Shown here: one piece after another, positions 39,565 through 48,673 of the stretch
Position numbering within the stretch: the first letter of the stretch is position 1
Layout of the letters: each line of letters begins with the position of its first letter
NCBI GenBank assembly: GCA_963784415.1
Contig: CAWARK010000006.1
Span: forward strand, 186,001 to 250,000
Direction of reading: 5' to 3'
Source of the DNA: UBA7672 sp963784415
GTDB taxonomy: Bacteria; Pseudomonadota; Alphaproteobacteria; Caulobacterales; Hyphomonadaceae
Length of the DNA stretch: 64,000 bases
The notes under the pieces: generated by a model
Database searches by the model: none
Seen by the model: only the letters and a program-made list of their open reading frames with translations
What the model was told of the DNA's origin: nothing
Program-made: the position numbers and the translations under genes

Positions 39565-41595
39565 ATGTCTGACAGCCTGAAGTCTGGCAGCGTGAAGTCT
39601 GGCGGCGTGAAGATGCGTTGGGTCGCGGGTGCGGCCCTAGCCGGCATCGCTGCTACCCTGGCGACGGTCAATGTCACTGCCGGGGCCGCGCCTGACGCGG
39701 GTGCAAGTGTTGTTCGTGTCGACAACTTCGAGCTTTCCGATCAGGACTTTTTCGCTCGCCAGCTGTATCGCCTGAAGGATTCAAAGGCAGTCGTCCTCCT
39801 GACCTATGCGAGCGGCGACAGCACGATCGCGCGTGATGCCCCCACACTGATGGCGCTTAAGACGGCGTACGAAGCACAGGGCATCGCCTTCCTGGCGCTG
39901 AATTCCAAGCTCGGCGACACGCGCGAGCAAGTCACAAGCGACATGACCAGGATCGGGCTCGATGTGCCGGTTCTGTTCGATTACGACCAGCTCGTGGGCG
40001 AACAGCTCAAGGTCGCCCGCGCTTCGGAAGTCTTCGTCATCAATCCAAAGGATTGGCGAGTCGCCTATCGTGGCCCCGTCTCAGGACCCAAGGGCGATGC
40101 ATGGGTCAAGGACGCCATCGTCGCCGTCAGTGAGGGACGTACGGTTGAACGCGCGGTTCGTCCGGCCAATGGCGCGACGATCGCCTTCAACGCGCGCGCG
40201 CAGGAGATCTCGTACGCCAACGACATCGCGCCGATCATCCAGGCGAAGTGCACGACCTGCCACCAACCCGGCGGAGTCGGCCCGATGCCACTCAACACCT
40301 ATGAGCAGGTCAAGGGCTTTGCCCCGATGATCCGGGAAGCCATCAGGACTCAGCGCATGCCGCCGGTCGCCGCCGACCCGGCGGTTGGCCACTTCAAGGA
40401 CGACTTGCGTCTTGCATCAGAGCAGAAAAAATTGCTCGTCCACTGGATCGAAGCCGGCGCTCCTCGCGGACAGGGCGAGGACCCGTTGGCGAAACTCAAA
40501 TTCCAGGCGCCGGAATGGGCGATGGGCAAGCCCGATCTTGTCGTCGATTTTCCCGAGGCAAAGGTCCAGGCTTCCGGCCTGATGCCTTACCAGTACCCGT
40601 TGAAGGACAATGTCTTCAAGGAAGGCCGCTGGCTGAAGGCGGTCTCGTTCCGCTACTCGGACCGGAAAGCGGTTCACCACACGATCGCGCGCGCCGTTTC
40701 ATCGACCAAGGCCGACAAGACGAAGGAAACGGCGGACGACCTGATGTTGCCCGGCTATGTTCCGGGCCGTCCGGACAACCCGATGGCCGCCGATAGCGGC
40801 ACATTCATTCCCGTCAACAGCGCCCTCTCGCTGCAGCAGCACTACCAGCCTTACGGCAAGGAATCGAACGTGACGACGCAGATCGGCTTCTACTTCTTCC
40901 CGAAAGGGGAAGAGCCGAAATACGTGTCGCGCGCGTACGGCATTCTTGACTTCAATATCGAGATTCCAGCCGGCGACCCGCACCATCAGGAGATGGCCTA
41001 CGTCGCCTTCCCGAAAGATGCGCTGCTGCTGGGCCTGACGCCACACGCACACGCGCGCGGCGCTTCCACGAAGGTGTCGATCCAATATCCTGACGGAAAA
41101 GAAGAGCTGCTGCTGGCCCTACCGCGTTATGACTTCAACTGGCAGCACACCTATTATCTGGAAAACCCGCTGACTATTCCGGCGGGATCGAAAATCATCT
41201 CGCGCTGGATTTACGACAACTCGACCGGGAACCATGCCAACCCCGATCCAACCCGCACTGTGCCGTGGGGCGAACAGACCACGGACGAGATGCTCGCAAA
41301 CTATGTGCACTATCGCTGGATCGGCGAGACCGTGCAGAACCCGCGCGAGGACTACGAGAAAGAGATGAAGGCGGGGATGGTAATGGGCGTTCTCGACACG
41401 TCGCTTGATGGAAAGCTGCAGCCGGCCGAGCTGACCGGTCCGGTAGGCGGACGGATGAGCAAGGCCATGCTGATGCTCGATACCGACAAGGACGGCGAAC
41501 TCTCGCAAACTGAACTCAACGTGGCGATGAAGGGCATGCGGATGTTCGCGCCAAGCAAACCCGCCGAGACCGCGCCACCTCCTGCCGGCAACTAA
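39565..41595 (+). CDS. Multidomain redoxin-cytochrome c-copper monooxygenase-like exported protein
   Basis: A 676-residue protein. After a basic N-terminus and a membrane/signal segment (VAGAALAGIAATLATVNVTA) comes a thioredoxin/AhpC-like domain (about 50-200; LSDQDFFARQLYRLKDSKAV, but no CxxC). A haem c motif CTTCHQ follows (Cys229, Cys232, His233), then a C-terminal region resembling ascorbate-dependent type II copper monooxygenases, with paired His in AVHHTIARA and LTPHAHARG and a possible Met/His site near GNHANP. Two EF-hand-like loops follow (DTSLDGKLQPAEL and DTDKDGELSQTEL). Such redoxin-cytochrome proteins occur in soil bacteria and have no known substrate. The ATG follows GGGAGCGAG. 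It ends at a stable hairpin. Confidence 0.82.
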   Translation: MSDSLKSGSVKSGGVKMRWVAGAALAGIAATLATVNVTAGAAPDAGASVVRVDNFELSDQDFFARQLYRLKDSKAVVLLTYASGDSTIARDAPTLMALKTAYEAQGIAFLALNSKLGDTREQVTSDMTRIGLDVPVLFDYDQLVGEQLKVARASEVFVINPKDWRVAYRGPVSGPKGDAWVKDAIVAVSEGRTVERAVRPANGATIAFNARAQEISYANDIAPIIQAKCTTCHQPGGVGPMPLNTYEQVKGFAPMIREAIRTQRMPPVAADPAVGHFKDDLRLASEQKKLLVHWIEAGAPRGQGEDPLAKLKFQAPEWAMGKPDLVVDFPEAKVQASGLMPYQYPLKDNVFKEGRWLKAVSFRYSDRKAVHHTIARAVSSTKADKTKETADDLMLPGYVPGRPDNPMAADSGTFIPVNSALSLQQHYQPYGKESNVTTQIGFYFFPKGEEPKYVSRAYGILDFNIEIPAGDPHHQEMAYVAFPKDALLLGLTPHAHARGASTKVSIQYPDGKEELLLALPRYDFNWQHTYYLENPLTIPAGSKIISRWIYDNSTGNHANPDPTRTVPWGEQTTDEMLANYVHYRWIGETVQNPREDYEKEMKAGMVMGVLDTSLDGKLQPAELTGPVGGRMSKAMLMLDTDKDGELSQTELNVAMKGMRMFAPSKPAETAPPPAGN

Positions 41596-41613
41596 GGCGC
41601 GTTGAATGGACAC

Positions 41614-41645
41614 GAGTCGGCCGCAACACCCGTTGCGGTCGACTC
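41614..41645 (+). terminator. Hairpin terminator after the redoxin-cytochrome gene
   Basis: GAGTCG and CCGCAAC pair with GTTGCGG and CGACTC through one G-T wobble, giving a 14-bp stem with the loop ACCC. It starts 19 bp after the stop. The following sequence (ATGTGCTTTAGG) has only a short T-run, so termination strength is uncertain. Confidence 0.6.
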
Positions 41646-41733
41646 ATGTGCTTTAGGGACGTCCGACACTTTCCACTTTTCGCGAGGCCTCGGAAACTCG
41701 CCCGCGCAAACCCGCTGAATTCGTGCCGATCCA

Positions 41734-41840
41734 AACGGCAACTGAGTCTCTGGAAGCAATCTCTGTCGCTAAGCCCCGAACAGTTGGGATGAATTCCGCC
41801 CCTCAACGGCCGAAGGGCCGGAGACCAATTCTCCCTGGCT
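41734..41840. repeat. Diverged intergenic repeat, copy B
   Basis: Partner of the copy at 37769-37876. It ends in a GGAGA-CCAAT-TCTCC hairpin and holds a CGGCC-GAA-GGGCCG hairpin. It lies after a terminator-like hairpin between convergent genes, so it is unlikely to be coding. Confidence 0.65.
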
Positions 41841-42068
41841 AAGCGACGCGGATTCGAACTTTGCTCTCATTTTCGTTGCAGTGGAAAACTTTCGCCTCGT
41901 GTCAGATACCTAGCTATCCCTTCCCAAACCAAGCGTTGCGTGGCCGCTGCCGAAATCTTGCTGGCAACATTCGGGGGCGGCCGATGGCCGATTCATTCCG
42001 GTCATTCGCCGCCACCGCAGTAGCGGCTCCAGTTCGCCGAACATGGACGCCCTAAAAAGCGAGCCTGC

Positions 42069-43058
42069 CTATCGCTCCATCAATGCTCGCTTCAAGAAAG
42101 CGCCGACGTCCGCGGCGGATTGGTCTGGGTTCTCCAGTTGAGGCATATGCCCGACATTGGGATAGATGATGACGGTCGCGCCTGGAATTGCCGCGCCGAA
42201 TTTGCGTGCCGATGCGGGCTCGATCAGAGGATCTTTTTCACCCCAGAGCACCAGCGTCGGCACACCTATGGTCGACAGCTGTACCGGGTCAGCCTTTGTG
42301 AATTTGAAAGCGGCGCCCGACGTATCCTCCCCGCTCGGCGTCCACATCAAGATGCGGCGGTGTCCAGGCGCGCGTTGCACATCTATCCAACGTGTCACGA
42401 AATCATCGGTGACGAGCGGATTGTTGAGCAGACTGTTCTGCAGTGAGGCTTTTGTAATCGAGTGCGTCTCAAGATGCTCCAGCGCCCATCTGCCGACCGG
42501 CGTGCCCAGCAGCTGAAACGCCCATGGCTGCTCCGCCTGTTTCTCATTCGGGAAACCACCGGCGTCGACCAGAACAAGCGCTCGAATGCGTTCGGGATGC
42601 GCGAGGGTGGTGCGCCAGGCGATCGTGCCACCCATCGAATTTCCGGCAATCGCAAACGCCGGCAGCTTCACCGCAGCCGCGAATTGGTCGATGAACTCGA
42701 CCTGGGCTGCTGCTGTGGGGATCCAACTCTCTGGCGCACGTGTCAGACCGTGCCCCGGAACATCGACCGTTACGACGCGGAAATTTCTGGACAGGATGTC
42801 GATCCACTGCGTCCAGGACAGGAATGAATCTCCGAAACCATGGACAAGCAGAACGGTCGGCGCGCTCGGAACGCCGTCGTCGCGATAGTGAGCGCGTATG
42901 CCGCTGGGCAGGTCGACGAAATGCGAGGTCGGCACGGCGTAGCGCGCTTCCAGCGTCTCATAAGGAGTGTCGGGCCGCTGCAGGACGGCATATGCGATGG
43001 CGACGACCGCAATCAGGAAGACGATAAAGCCCGCCGCGATCTTGCCGAACAATTTCAT
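42069..43058 (-). CDS. Membrane-anchored alpha/beta hydrolase
   Basis: A 329-residue protein with an N-terminal membrane anchor (residues 5-26) and an alpha/beta-hydrolase fold. Features are the oxyanion-hole motif VLLVHGFGDS, the nucleophile elbow GNSMGG (Ser141), the acid in LWGEKDPLIEP and the catalytic His in NVGHMPQLE. It belongs to the MhpC/epoxide-hydrolase-like superfamily; esterase, lactonase or C-C hydrolase activity cannot be told apart here. AAGGCGGG precedes the ATG. It diverges from the penicillin-acylase-like gene with 161 bp between. Confidence 0.85.
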   Translation of the reverse strand: MKLFGKIAAGFIVFLIAVVAIAYAVLQRPDTPYETLEARYAVPTSHFVDLPSGIRAHYRDDGVPSAPTVLLVHGFGDSFLSWTQWIDILSRNFRVVTVDVPGHGLTRAPESWIPTAAAQVEFIDQFAAAVKLPAFAIAGNSMGGTIAWRTTLAHPERIRALVLVDAGGFPNEKQAEQPWAFQLLGTPVGRWALEHLETHSITKASLQNSLLNNPLVTDDFVTRWIDVQRAPGHRRILMWTPSGEDTSGAAFKFTKADPVQLSTIGVPTLVLWGEKDPLIEPASARKFGAAIPGATVIIYPNVGHMPQLENPDQSAADVGAFLKRALMER

Positions 43059-43219
43059 CGACCCGCCTTCGTCATTAGCTGCAGAGATGCGTTATCGCAT
43101 AAGCGCCTGGAAAAGTTGAGGCCGTTCCGGTCGTCCGGCGCATGCAGCCGTGGACATTGAAACGGGGACGTGGCGTTCTGATCGGCATAAATCCGCCGCT
43201 CATATCGAGTTGTCCACCC

Positions 43220-45406
43220 ATGAAACCAAACCCCGTCCTGCTCGGCCTGCTAGGCGCCGTTTGCCTCGCGTCGTGCGCGTCGTGGTCTGAGCCGGAGCCA
43301 GCGCGCTTCGAGGCGACCGCGGCGCGGGTCACGATCACACGCGACGACTGGGGCATCGCGCATGTACGCGGCAGGACCGATGCCGATGCCGTCTTCGGCA
43401 TGATCTACGCCCAGGCCGAAGACGACTTCAACCGAGTGGAGACCAACTACCTCACGGCGCTTGGCCGGCTGGCGGAGGCGGAGGGCGAGACCGCTATCTG
43501 GAGCGATCTTCGCCAACGGCTGTTCATCGATCCCGATGACCTGAAACGCCGATATGCGGCGAGCCCTGCCCCTCTCAGGCAGCTGATGGATGCCTGGGCC
43601 GACGGCTTGAACTACTACCTGCTCACACACCCGGAGACCCACCCACGCGTCATCAAGCGCTTTGAGCCATGGATGACGCTGAGCTTCTCGGAAGGGAGTA
43701 TCGGCGGAGATATCGCGACCATCTCGCTTCAGGGGCTTGAGGCTTTCTATGGAGCGTCTGCCGCGAAACAGACGGCGCAGGCCGCCAACCTGCTCTTTGA
43801 GGAACCGCGCGGCTCGAACGGAATCGCGCTGGCGCCGTCGGTGACGCGTGATGGTCACGCCCTGCTCCTGATCAATCCGCATACCTCGTTCTATTTTCGC
43901 TCCGAGCTGCAGATGACGAGCGAGGAGGGATTGAACGCTTATGGCGCCGCCACGTGGGGTCAGTTCTTCATCTATCAGGGCTTCAATGAACATGCCGGGT
44001 GGATGCACACGACATCGACCGTCGACTCGGTCGACGAGTTTGCCGAGACAATCGTCGAGCGAGATGGAAAAGCCTTCTACCGTCACGGCGCCGAAACGCA
44101 CCCTGTCGAAACGGCCGCGGTGACCTTGCGATACCGCACGCCGAACGGCGGGGTTGCGGAACGCACCTTTGATGTTCGGCGAACGCTTCACGGGCCGATC
44201 GTCCGCACCGAAGCGGGCAAATGGATCGCCACGTCGTTGATGTACAAGCCGGTCGAGGCGCTGACGCAGTCGTTCAACCGCACAAAGGCTACAGACCTGC
44301 CGGCCTTCCTCAAAGTGTCAGCGCTGGCGGCCAACTCATCCAACAACACGCTGTTCGCGGACGACAAGGGCAATGTCGCGCTGCTGCTTCCGCAATTCGT
44401 GCCGAAACGGAATGACCGCTTCGACTACACCAAGCCGGTTGATGGCGCCGATCCGGCCGCCGACTGGAGCGGCGAGACGTCGCTCGATGCGCTTCCGTCA
44501 GTGATCAATCCGTCGAACGGTTGGGTCTACAACAGCAATGACGGACCGTGGTGGGCGGCGGGCGCGAACAGCCCGGCCAAGGCCGCGTTCCCGCGCTATG
44601 TCGATACGGTCGGAGCAAATCCCCGAACACCTCACGCCCAGCGCGTCCTCGATGGACACACGGGCTTCACGCCCCAAGGCCTGATTGACGCGGCTTATGA
44701 CCCCTATCTGCCGACGTTCGCGGCGCTGATCCCTGATCTCGTCACTGCTTACGACGCCCTGCCATCTAGCGATCCTCGAAAAGCAAAGCTCGCGGATCCG
44801 ATTTCAGCTCTGCGCGCGTGGGACTTCAAATGGTCTGCAGCGTCTGTGCCGACCGCCCTCGCCGTCACTTGGGCCGAGATCGCCTGGGCCGAATACGCGC
44901 CTGATGCTCGCCCGGGTCGAATAACGGTGCAGGAGGGAATTGCAGGCGCTAGTCCGGCGCGGAAGCTCGCGGCACTGGAAAAGGCGGTTGAAAAGCTCAA
45001 GCGCGATTTCGGTCGCTGGGATGTGCAGTGGGGCGAGATCAATCGGTTCCAGCGTCTGAGCAGCGCAATCAACGCCTCATTCGATGACGCAAAGCCCAGC
45101 TTTCCAGTGCCGTTCACGTCGGCGCAGTGGGGCTCGCTCGCGTCCTTCGGCGCCCAGCGCTATCCCAATACCAAGAAGGTCTATGGGAGTAACGGAAACA
45201 GCTTTGTCGCGGTTGTCGAATTCGGCCCCCGCGTCCGCGCTCGCGCGGTGAGCGCTGGAGGTGAGAGCGGGGATGCCGCCTCCAGACATTTCAACGATCA
45301 GATCGAACGCTATGCGGCTGGCGATCTCCGCAACGTCTACTTCTACCCTGACGAGCTCACCGGCCACATCGAGAGAACATATCAGCCTGGAGAGCTGTCA
45401 CGTTAG
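43220..45406 (+). CDS. Penicillin acylase-family lipoprotein (Ntn hydrolase)
   Basis: A 728-residue protein. The start at 43220 is chosen because a lipoprotein signal begins there (MKPNPVLLGLLGAVCLASC, lipobox LASC); an open extension of 26 codons precedes it. The alpha-chain region has TRDDWGIAHVRGRTDADAVFGMIYAQAEDDF. The autocatalytic site is RGSNGIAL, where Ser199 becomes the N-terminal nucleophile of the beta chain. The late segment AQRVLDGHTGFTPQ and SAQWGSLASFG also fit. Family members cleave amides such as beta-lactam side chains, acyl-homoserine lactones or linear amides; a lipid anchor suggests outer periplasmic use. The substrate is unknown. Confidence 0.87.
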   Translation: MKPNPVLLGLLGAVCLASCASWSEPEPARFEATAARVTITRDDWGIAHVRGRTDADAVFGMIYAQAEDDFNRVETNYLTALGRLAEAEGETAIWSDLRQRLFIDPDDLKRRYAASPAPLRQLMDAWADGLNYYLLTHPETHPRVIKRFEPWMTLSFSEGSIGGDIATISLQGLEAFYGASAAKQTAQAANLLFEEPRGSNGIALAPSVTRDGHALLLINPHTSFYFRSELQMTSEEGLNAYGAATWGQFFIYQGFNEHAGWMHTTSTVDSVDEFAETIVERDGKAFYRHGAETHPVETAAVTLRYRTPNGGVAERTFDVRRTLHGPIVRTEAGKWIATSLMYKPVEALTQSFNRTKATDLPAFLKVSALAANSSNNTLFADDKGNVALLLPQFVPKRNDRFDYTKPVDGADPAADWSGETSLDALPSVINPSNGWVYNSNDGPWWAAGANSPAKAAFPRYVDTVGANPRTPHAQRVLDGHTGFTPQGLIDAAYDPYLPTFAALIPDLVTAYDALPSSDPRKAKLADPISALRAWDFKWSAASVPTALAVTWAEIAWAEYAPDARPGRITVQEGIAGASPARKLAALEKAVEKLKRDFGRWDVQWGEINRFQRLSSAINASFDDAKPSFPVPFTSAQWGSLASFGAQRYPNTKKVYGSNGNSFVAVVEFGPRVRARAVSAGGESGDAASRHFNDQIERYAAGDLRNVYFYPDELTGHIERTYQPGELSR

Positions 45407-45470
45407 CTGAGTTCGGTCTTGTTGGGCTTTCGACAAACCGCCAGCCGTTGCGCCAAGCGTTCAGGCGGAT

Positions 45471-46388
45471 TTGGCGAGCAGCAAAATTGGCCAACATCAG
45501 ACCATGACGATGGCCTGTCGAAATCGCTCGCACGTCGCGAACTTAGTTCGAGTCTCTGTGGAGATTCTCGAGAGCTATGTCCCGGACAGTGGGCCTCTAT
45601 TCAGAGGTTCGGGACTTCTGGCCTCGGAGACCGGAAGACCCTGGCTGTGTGGTGACCCCCATGGCCTGTCTGCTGAGATCGGATTCCCTGGTTGCAGGGA
45701 ATTTTCCCTGGTTTTCGGCTTACCGAGTTCGGCGGTCGGCGCGCAAGCGGCGACAAGTTCGCGAGTTTTTCCATTTTCTGCGACATCGCGCGGCAAAAGC
45801 AGCAGGGAAATTTCGGCCGCGGTGCAGGGAATTCGAAATCGCATTGCAGGGAATTTCCGCTGGCGCAGCAGCCGTCGCCGGAGCGAAGGATTCCAGCTTG
45901 AAAAATCGAACTGGGTCTACTTCAGGCTCTCCCAAAGACGATGGTGGCGCCGGCTACGGCGTCCGCCGGTCAGCTCGCGCTGGAAGGCGGGGCATTCAGA
46001 CAATCCTCGGGGTCGACGCCCGTCGGCACCCCCCCATCCGGAGCAATTCGCATCTGACCAGGAAATCGAATACAAGGCCGGCTACCGCCAGCCGCCGCGC
46101 CATTCCCGCTGGAAGCCAGGCCAAGCTGGCAATCCCGGCGGCGGGCCTCGTCGCGACATTCTCGAAGAAGTCCTATTGTCGCCGTTCCCCGTGAAAATCG
46201 GTCGAAATACGGAGATGGTGGCCGCGTTAGACGTGATGTTGCTCCGCATCAGGGCGAAGGCATTGGCAGGCGACCAGAAGGTAATCCGCAGTCTAATCGA
46301 GCATTTCGGCAGCCCCAAGCTTGAAAGCCAGCTCACACGCAGGAGCAGCAATAGCAGATCAGATGCGCGAAAGGTCTCTGCTGGTTAG
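45471..46388 (+). CDS. DUF5681-domain protein with poorly supported N-terminal part
   Basis: The C-terminal third reads EIEYKAGYRQPPRHSRWKPG then QAGNPGGGPRRDILEEVLLS and KALAGDQKVIRSLIEHFG, the pattern of DUF5681 proteins found with phage- and transposon-related genes. About 35 residues earlier the motif appears a second time in weaker form (PPVSSRWKAGHSDNPRGRRP). The frame is open back to 45471, but the N-terminal 170 codons have a composition unlike the neighbours, no domain, and overlap a CAGGGAA repeat array. There is no convincing ribosome site or in-frame start close to the domain. I read it as a domain left in a degraded mobile segment, possibly not expressed. Confidence 0.4.
   Translation: MASSKIGQHQTMTMACRNRSHVANLVRVSVEILESYVPDSGPLFRGSGLLASETGRPWLCGDPHGLSAEIGFPGCREFSLVFGLPSSAVGAQAATSSRVFPFSATSRGKSSREISAAVQGIRNRIAGNFRWRSSRRRSEGFQLEKSNWVYFRLSQRRWWRRLRRPPVSSRWKAGHSDNPRGRRPSAPPHPEQFASDQEIEYKAGYRQPPRHSRWKPGQAGNPGGGPRRDILEEVLLSPFPVKIGRNTEMVAALDVMLLRIRAKALAGDQKVIRSLIEHFGSPKLESQLTRRSSNSRSDARKVSAG
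45695..45868. repeat. CAGGGAA direct repeats, partly at 22-nt period
   Basis: CAGGGAA occurs at 45695, 45803, 45825 and 45847; the last three are spaced exactly 22 bases. At the first site it also forms hairpins with flanking TTCCCTG copies on both sides. The spacer sequences differ, so this is not a CRISPR array. Confidence 0.5.
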
Positions 46389-46467
46389 CGCGCGGCGCTC
46401 AGAGTTCTGCAAAGATAGTCAGTCTACGCGCTTCCTCCGTTCACCAAGCGCACGTGTCGATCAGAGG

Positions 46468-47298
46468 TTAGTGAGACATCAGGACCGGAAGCGTCGCAGT
46501 CTTCAGCATTTCGCGGGTCATACCTCCAAATATGAACTCGCTCATTCGAGAATGCCCATAGCCCCCCATCACGATCAGATCGGCATCAATCGCCAACGCG
46601 TGTTCCTGGATTGCCTTGACCTCGGTGCGGCCCATCGAGTCGAGGTTCGTAAGTGTCACCTTGGTCCCTCGCCGTGCCAAGTGGGCAGCAATGTCGAGGC
46701 CTGGCCTTGGTCCATAACCATCTTCGGCAGGCTGAGCGTCGATCGTGGCGACTGTCACCTGGCTCGCATTTACAAGAAAATCGGCGGCATCCCCCAGCGC
46801 TCGCGCAGCCTCGCGTGTCGGCTTCCAGCAGACGAGAATGGACCTGCCTATCTGTCGCCGCTTCCAAGCCGGCGGCACCACGAGCACTGGTCGACCCGAC
46901 TCGAACAGAGCCCCCTCAACGATGGCCTGACCAAAATCCGCGTGCGGTCTACCCACGACAGTAATATCGGCATGCCTGCCCCGCAGGCCAGTCACAATGC
47001 GTCCTACGCTTAGCTCAAGCAACTCTGACTCAACGCCAGAGCCTCGACCTGTGCGATCGAGCTTTTCTCTTACGCGTTCCAGCTCGACTGCGAGTTGCTT
47101 CTTGGATTCCTCAACCACATCTCCCCAGACAGGAGATATGGCCCAACCCTCCACGGCCAGCGAGACAGGCGGAAGCCACCCGATCAACAGCCCGGATAAC
47201 TTGCCGTCATTCTGGGAAGCTAACTGATCCGCCGCGGCAATGACGTGTTCGTCCCCGGTCGCTGAACCAACAATTGCGAGAATATCCCTGAATTTCAT
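46468..47298 (-). CDS. Two-domain universal stress protein
   Basis: A 276-residue UspA-family protein made of two Usp folds. The N-terminal domain (FRDILAIVGSATGDE) ends with ADITVVGRPHADFGQAIVEGALFESGRPVLVVPP. The C-terminal one (RSILVCWKPTREAARAL) ends with DLIVMGGYGHSRMSEFIFGGMTREML, a G-x2-G-x9-G nucleotide-binding pattern. The ATG at 47298 has GGAG 7 bases upstream. Such proteins support survival in low oxygen or energy stress. A second usp gene follows upstream on the same strand, 108 bp away. No exact FixK-type box was found directly before this gene. Confidence 0.88.
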   Translation of the reverse strand: MKFRDILAIVGSATGDEHVIAAADQLASQNDGKLSGLLIGWLPPVSLAVEGWAISPVWGDVVEESKKQLAVELERVREKLDRTGRGSGVESELLELSVGRIVTGLRGRHADITVVGRPHADFGQAIVEGALFESGRPVLVVPPAWKRRQIGRSILVCWKPTREAARALGDAADFLVNASQVTVATIDAQPAEDGYGPRPGLDIAAHLARRGTKVTLTNLDSMGRTEVKAIQEHALAIDADLIVMGGYGHSRMSEFIFGGMTREMLKTATLPVLMSH

Positions 47299-47406
47299 TG
47301 CACACTCCAGCGGTGCCCCTTGAACGGAATTTCTGCTCACCGACACGCACCCGGACCAGAGTAAGAATGCGCGCGTTACGCAAAGCGATTGGCGACTCGA
47401 TCTATA

Positions 47407-48249
47407 CTAGTGGGACAGAATAGTCGGAACTCGTAGATGGTTGAGAACGTGCTCCGTGGCGCCGCCCAGAACGAATTCTTTCAGCTTGGGGCTTCCATAG
47501 CCTCCCATGACCATGAGCTGCGGCGCAGCCTCATCAATGTAGGCTTCGATCGACGCGCTGATGCTGCGATGGCGCCCGTCGATCTCATCGATGCTCGCCC
47601 GGACCCCATGGCTCGTCAGATGTCTCATCAGGTCGGTCGACAGGCCAGAAACTGCCGAGGCCTTCTCGCCAACAATCGTCAATACGCGGACATCTCCTGC
47701 CTTCCTGAGCAAGGAAATTGACTCAGCAACCGCGCGGGCGGCGTAGCGTCCGCCATCCCACGCGACGGTTACACGGTTGAGGCGTTCCGCAGGCAATGGA
47801 GCCTTGTCAGGGTGAAATACAAGAAGAGGCCGCCCGGCTCCGAACAGTACATCTTCGGCAACGCCGCGCTGGCTGTCCCTCGGGCTGCCAATCGGAATGA
47901 TGCAAAGATCCCGCGTGCGGGTGTTCCGGGCCACGCAAGGGCCCACCCCGTGCAGGTTGGCGCGTACCATAACTGACTGACCAAGCACTCCCGCGGCTGC
48001 CGCAGTCTTCTCGAAATGGGTCAGCGAGGATTGCCCGGCTTCGCGGCTCCTGGACTCCTCCGCCTCCGCCAGATCGCTGATGTTGAGAAGTTTCTCCGCG
48101 AGCCAGTTATCGGGGACGTTGATATTGATGTGCGTTGCCAGGGCGCTGATTTTGCAGTCGAGAATCTTTGCAAAAGCCACTGCCTGATCGATGGCGGCAG
48201 GCGCGATTGGCTCCGCGTAGGTATCGATCTGAAGCAGGATGTCGCGCAT
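47407..48249 (-). CDS. Two-domain universal stress protein
   Basis: A 280-residue UspA-family protein: RDILLQIDTYAEPIAPAAID at the start, the domain link RPLLVFHPDKAPLPAERLNRVTVAWDGG in the middle, and the nucleotide-binding end LMVMGGYGSPKLKEFVLGGATEHVL. It differs clearly from the neighbouring usp, so the pair is not a recent duplication. AAGAAGG lies upstream of the ATG at 48249. The DUF883 gene is 51 bp upstream on the same strand, so a transcript starting near the FixK-type box at 48674 could cover DUF883, this gene and perhaps the next usp. Confidence 0.88.
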   Translation of the reverse strand: MRDILLQIDTYAEPIAPAAIDQAVAFAKILDCKISALATHININVPDNWLAEKLLNISDLAEAEESRSREAGQSSLTHFEKTAAAAGVLGQSVMVRANLHGVGPCVARNTRTRDLCIIPIGSPRDSQRGVAEDVLFGAGRPLLVFHPDKAPLPAERLNRVTVAWDGGRYAARAVAESISLLRKAGDVRVLTIVGEKASAVSGLSTDLMRHLTSHGVRASIDEIDGRHRSISASIEAYIDEAAPQLMVMGGYGSPKLKEFVLGGATEHVLNHLRVPTILSH

Positions 48250-48300
48250 TCTGTTGCCTTCTTCGTTGTATCGCCCAACAAGAGACTGGCTCCGACGACT

Positions 48301-48621
48301 CTACTTTGTTTCAACCTTCTTGGGGTGGCGAGTGTGCGTGACGGCGTACCCCAGCAAGCCAACGGCCGCAGCAGCTAGCGCCGCGGTTGCCACGGGATGC
48401 TCCCTGATTTCTTCGCCGGCTTTACGGGCCACGACGACTGATTGCTTCTTGATCTGCTCGGCCAACTCGGAAGCTGCGTGAACAAAGCCCGCCGCCGCTT
48501 GAGAAACTGCATCGCCGGCATCAGCTCCGAGGTGTTTCGTCATGCGACCAAGGCCACGCACGACATCATCGTAACCTTCTGCCAGATCGGTTGTCATACG
48601 ATCGGATGTGCTTTGGCTCAT
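48301..48621 (-). CDS. DUF883/YqjD-like small membrane protein
   Basis: A 106-residue protein: an N-terminal amphipathic helix region (TTDLAEGYDDVVRGLGRMTK), a long charged helix and one C-terminal membrane helix (EHPVATAALAAAAVGLLGYAV). This is the YqjD/ElaB/DUF883 plan, in which tail-anchored proteins may tether ribosomes to the membrane in stationary phase. The ATG at 48621 is chosen for the AGGAG site 7 bases upstream; the frame is open further but unsupported. It diverges from the acyl-CoA synthetase-GNAT gene, with a FixK/FNR-type box between them, 53 bp from this start. Confidence 0.8.
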   Translation of the reverse strand: MSQSTSDRMTTDLAEGYDDVVRGLGRMTKHLGADAGDAVSQAAAGFVHAASELAEQIKKQSVVVARKAGEEIREHPVATAALAAAAVGLLGYAVTHTRHPKKVETK

Positions 48622-48673
48622 GGGGTTCTCCTGTGATATGCAGACAATCCTGACCGGCCTGGGAACGGCAGTA

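Larger units (their letters stand above)
41596..42068. other. Intergenic stretch with hairpin and repeat, no gene
   Basis: About 470 bp between convergent genes. It contains a stable hairpin (41614-41645) and repeat copy B (41734-41840). From 41841 to 42068 I see no coding frame or recognisable site. Confidence 0.6.

Noticed and set aside
45803..45868. 22-nt spaced CAGGGAA units as a CRISPR-like array
   Set aside because: Only 7 bases are shared, there are three units in series, and no cas genes are in the window.
45577..46194. Alternative +1 frame of 205 codons over the DUF5681 region
   Set aside because: No domain and very high Arg content; the other frame carries the DUF5681 motif.
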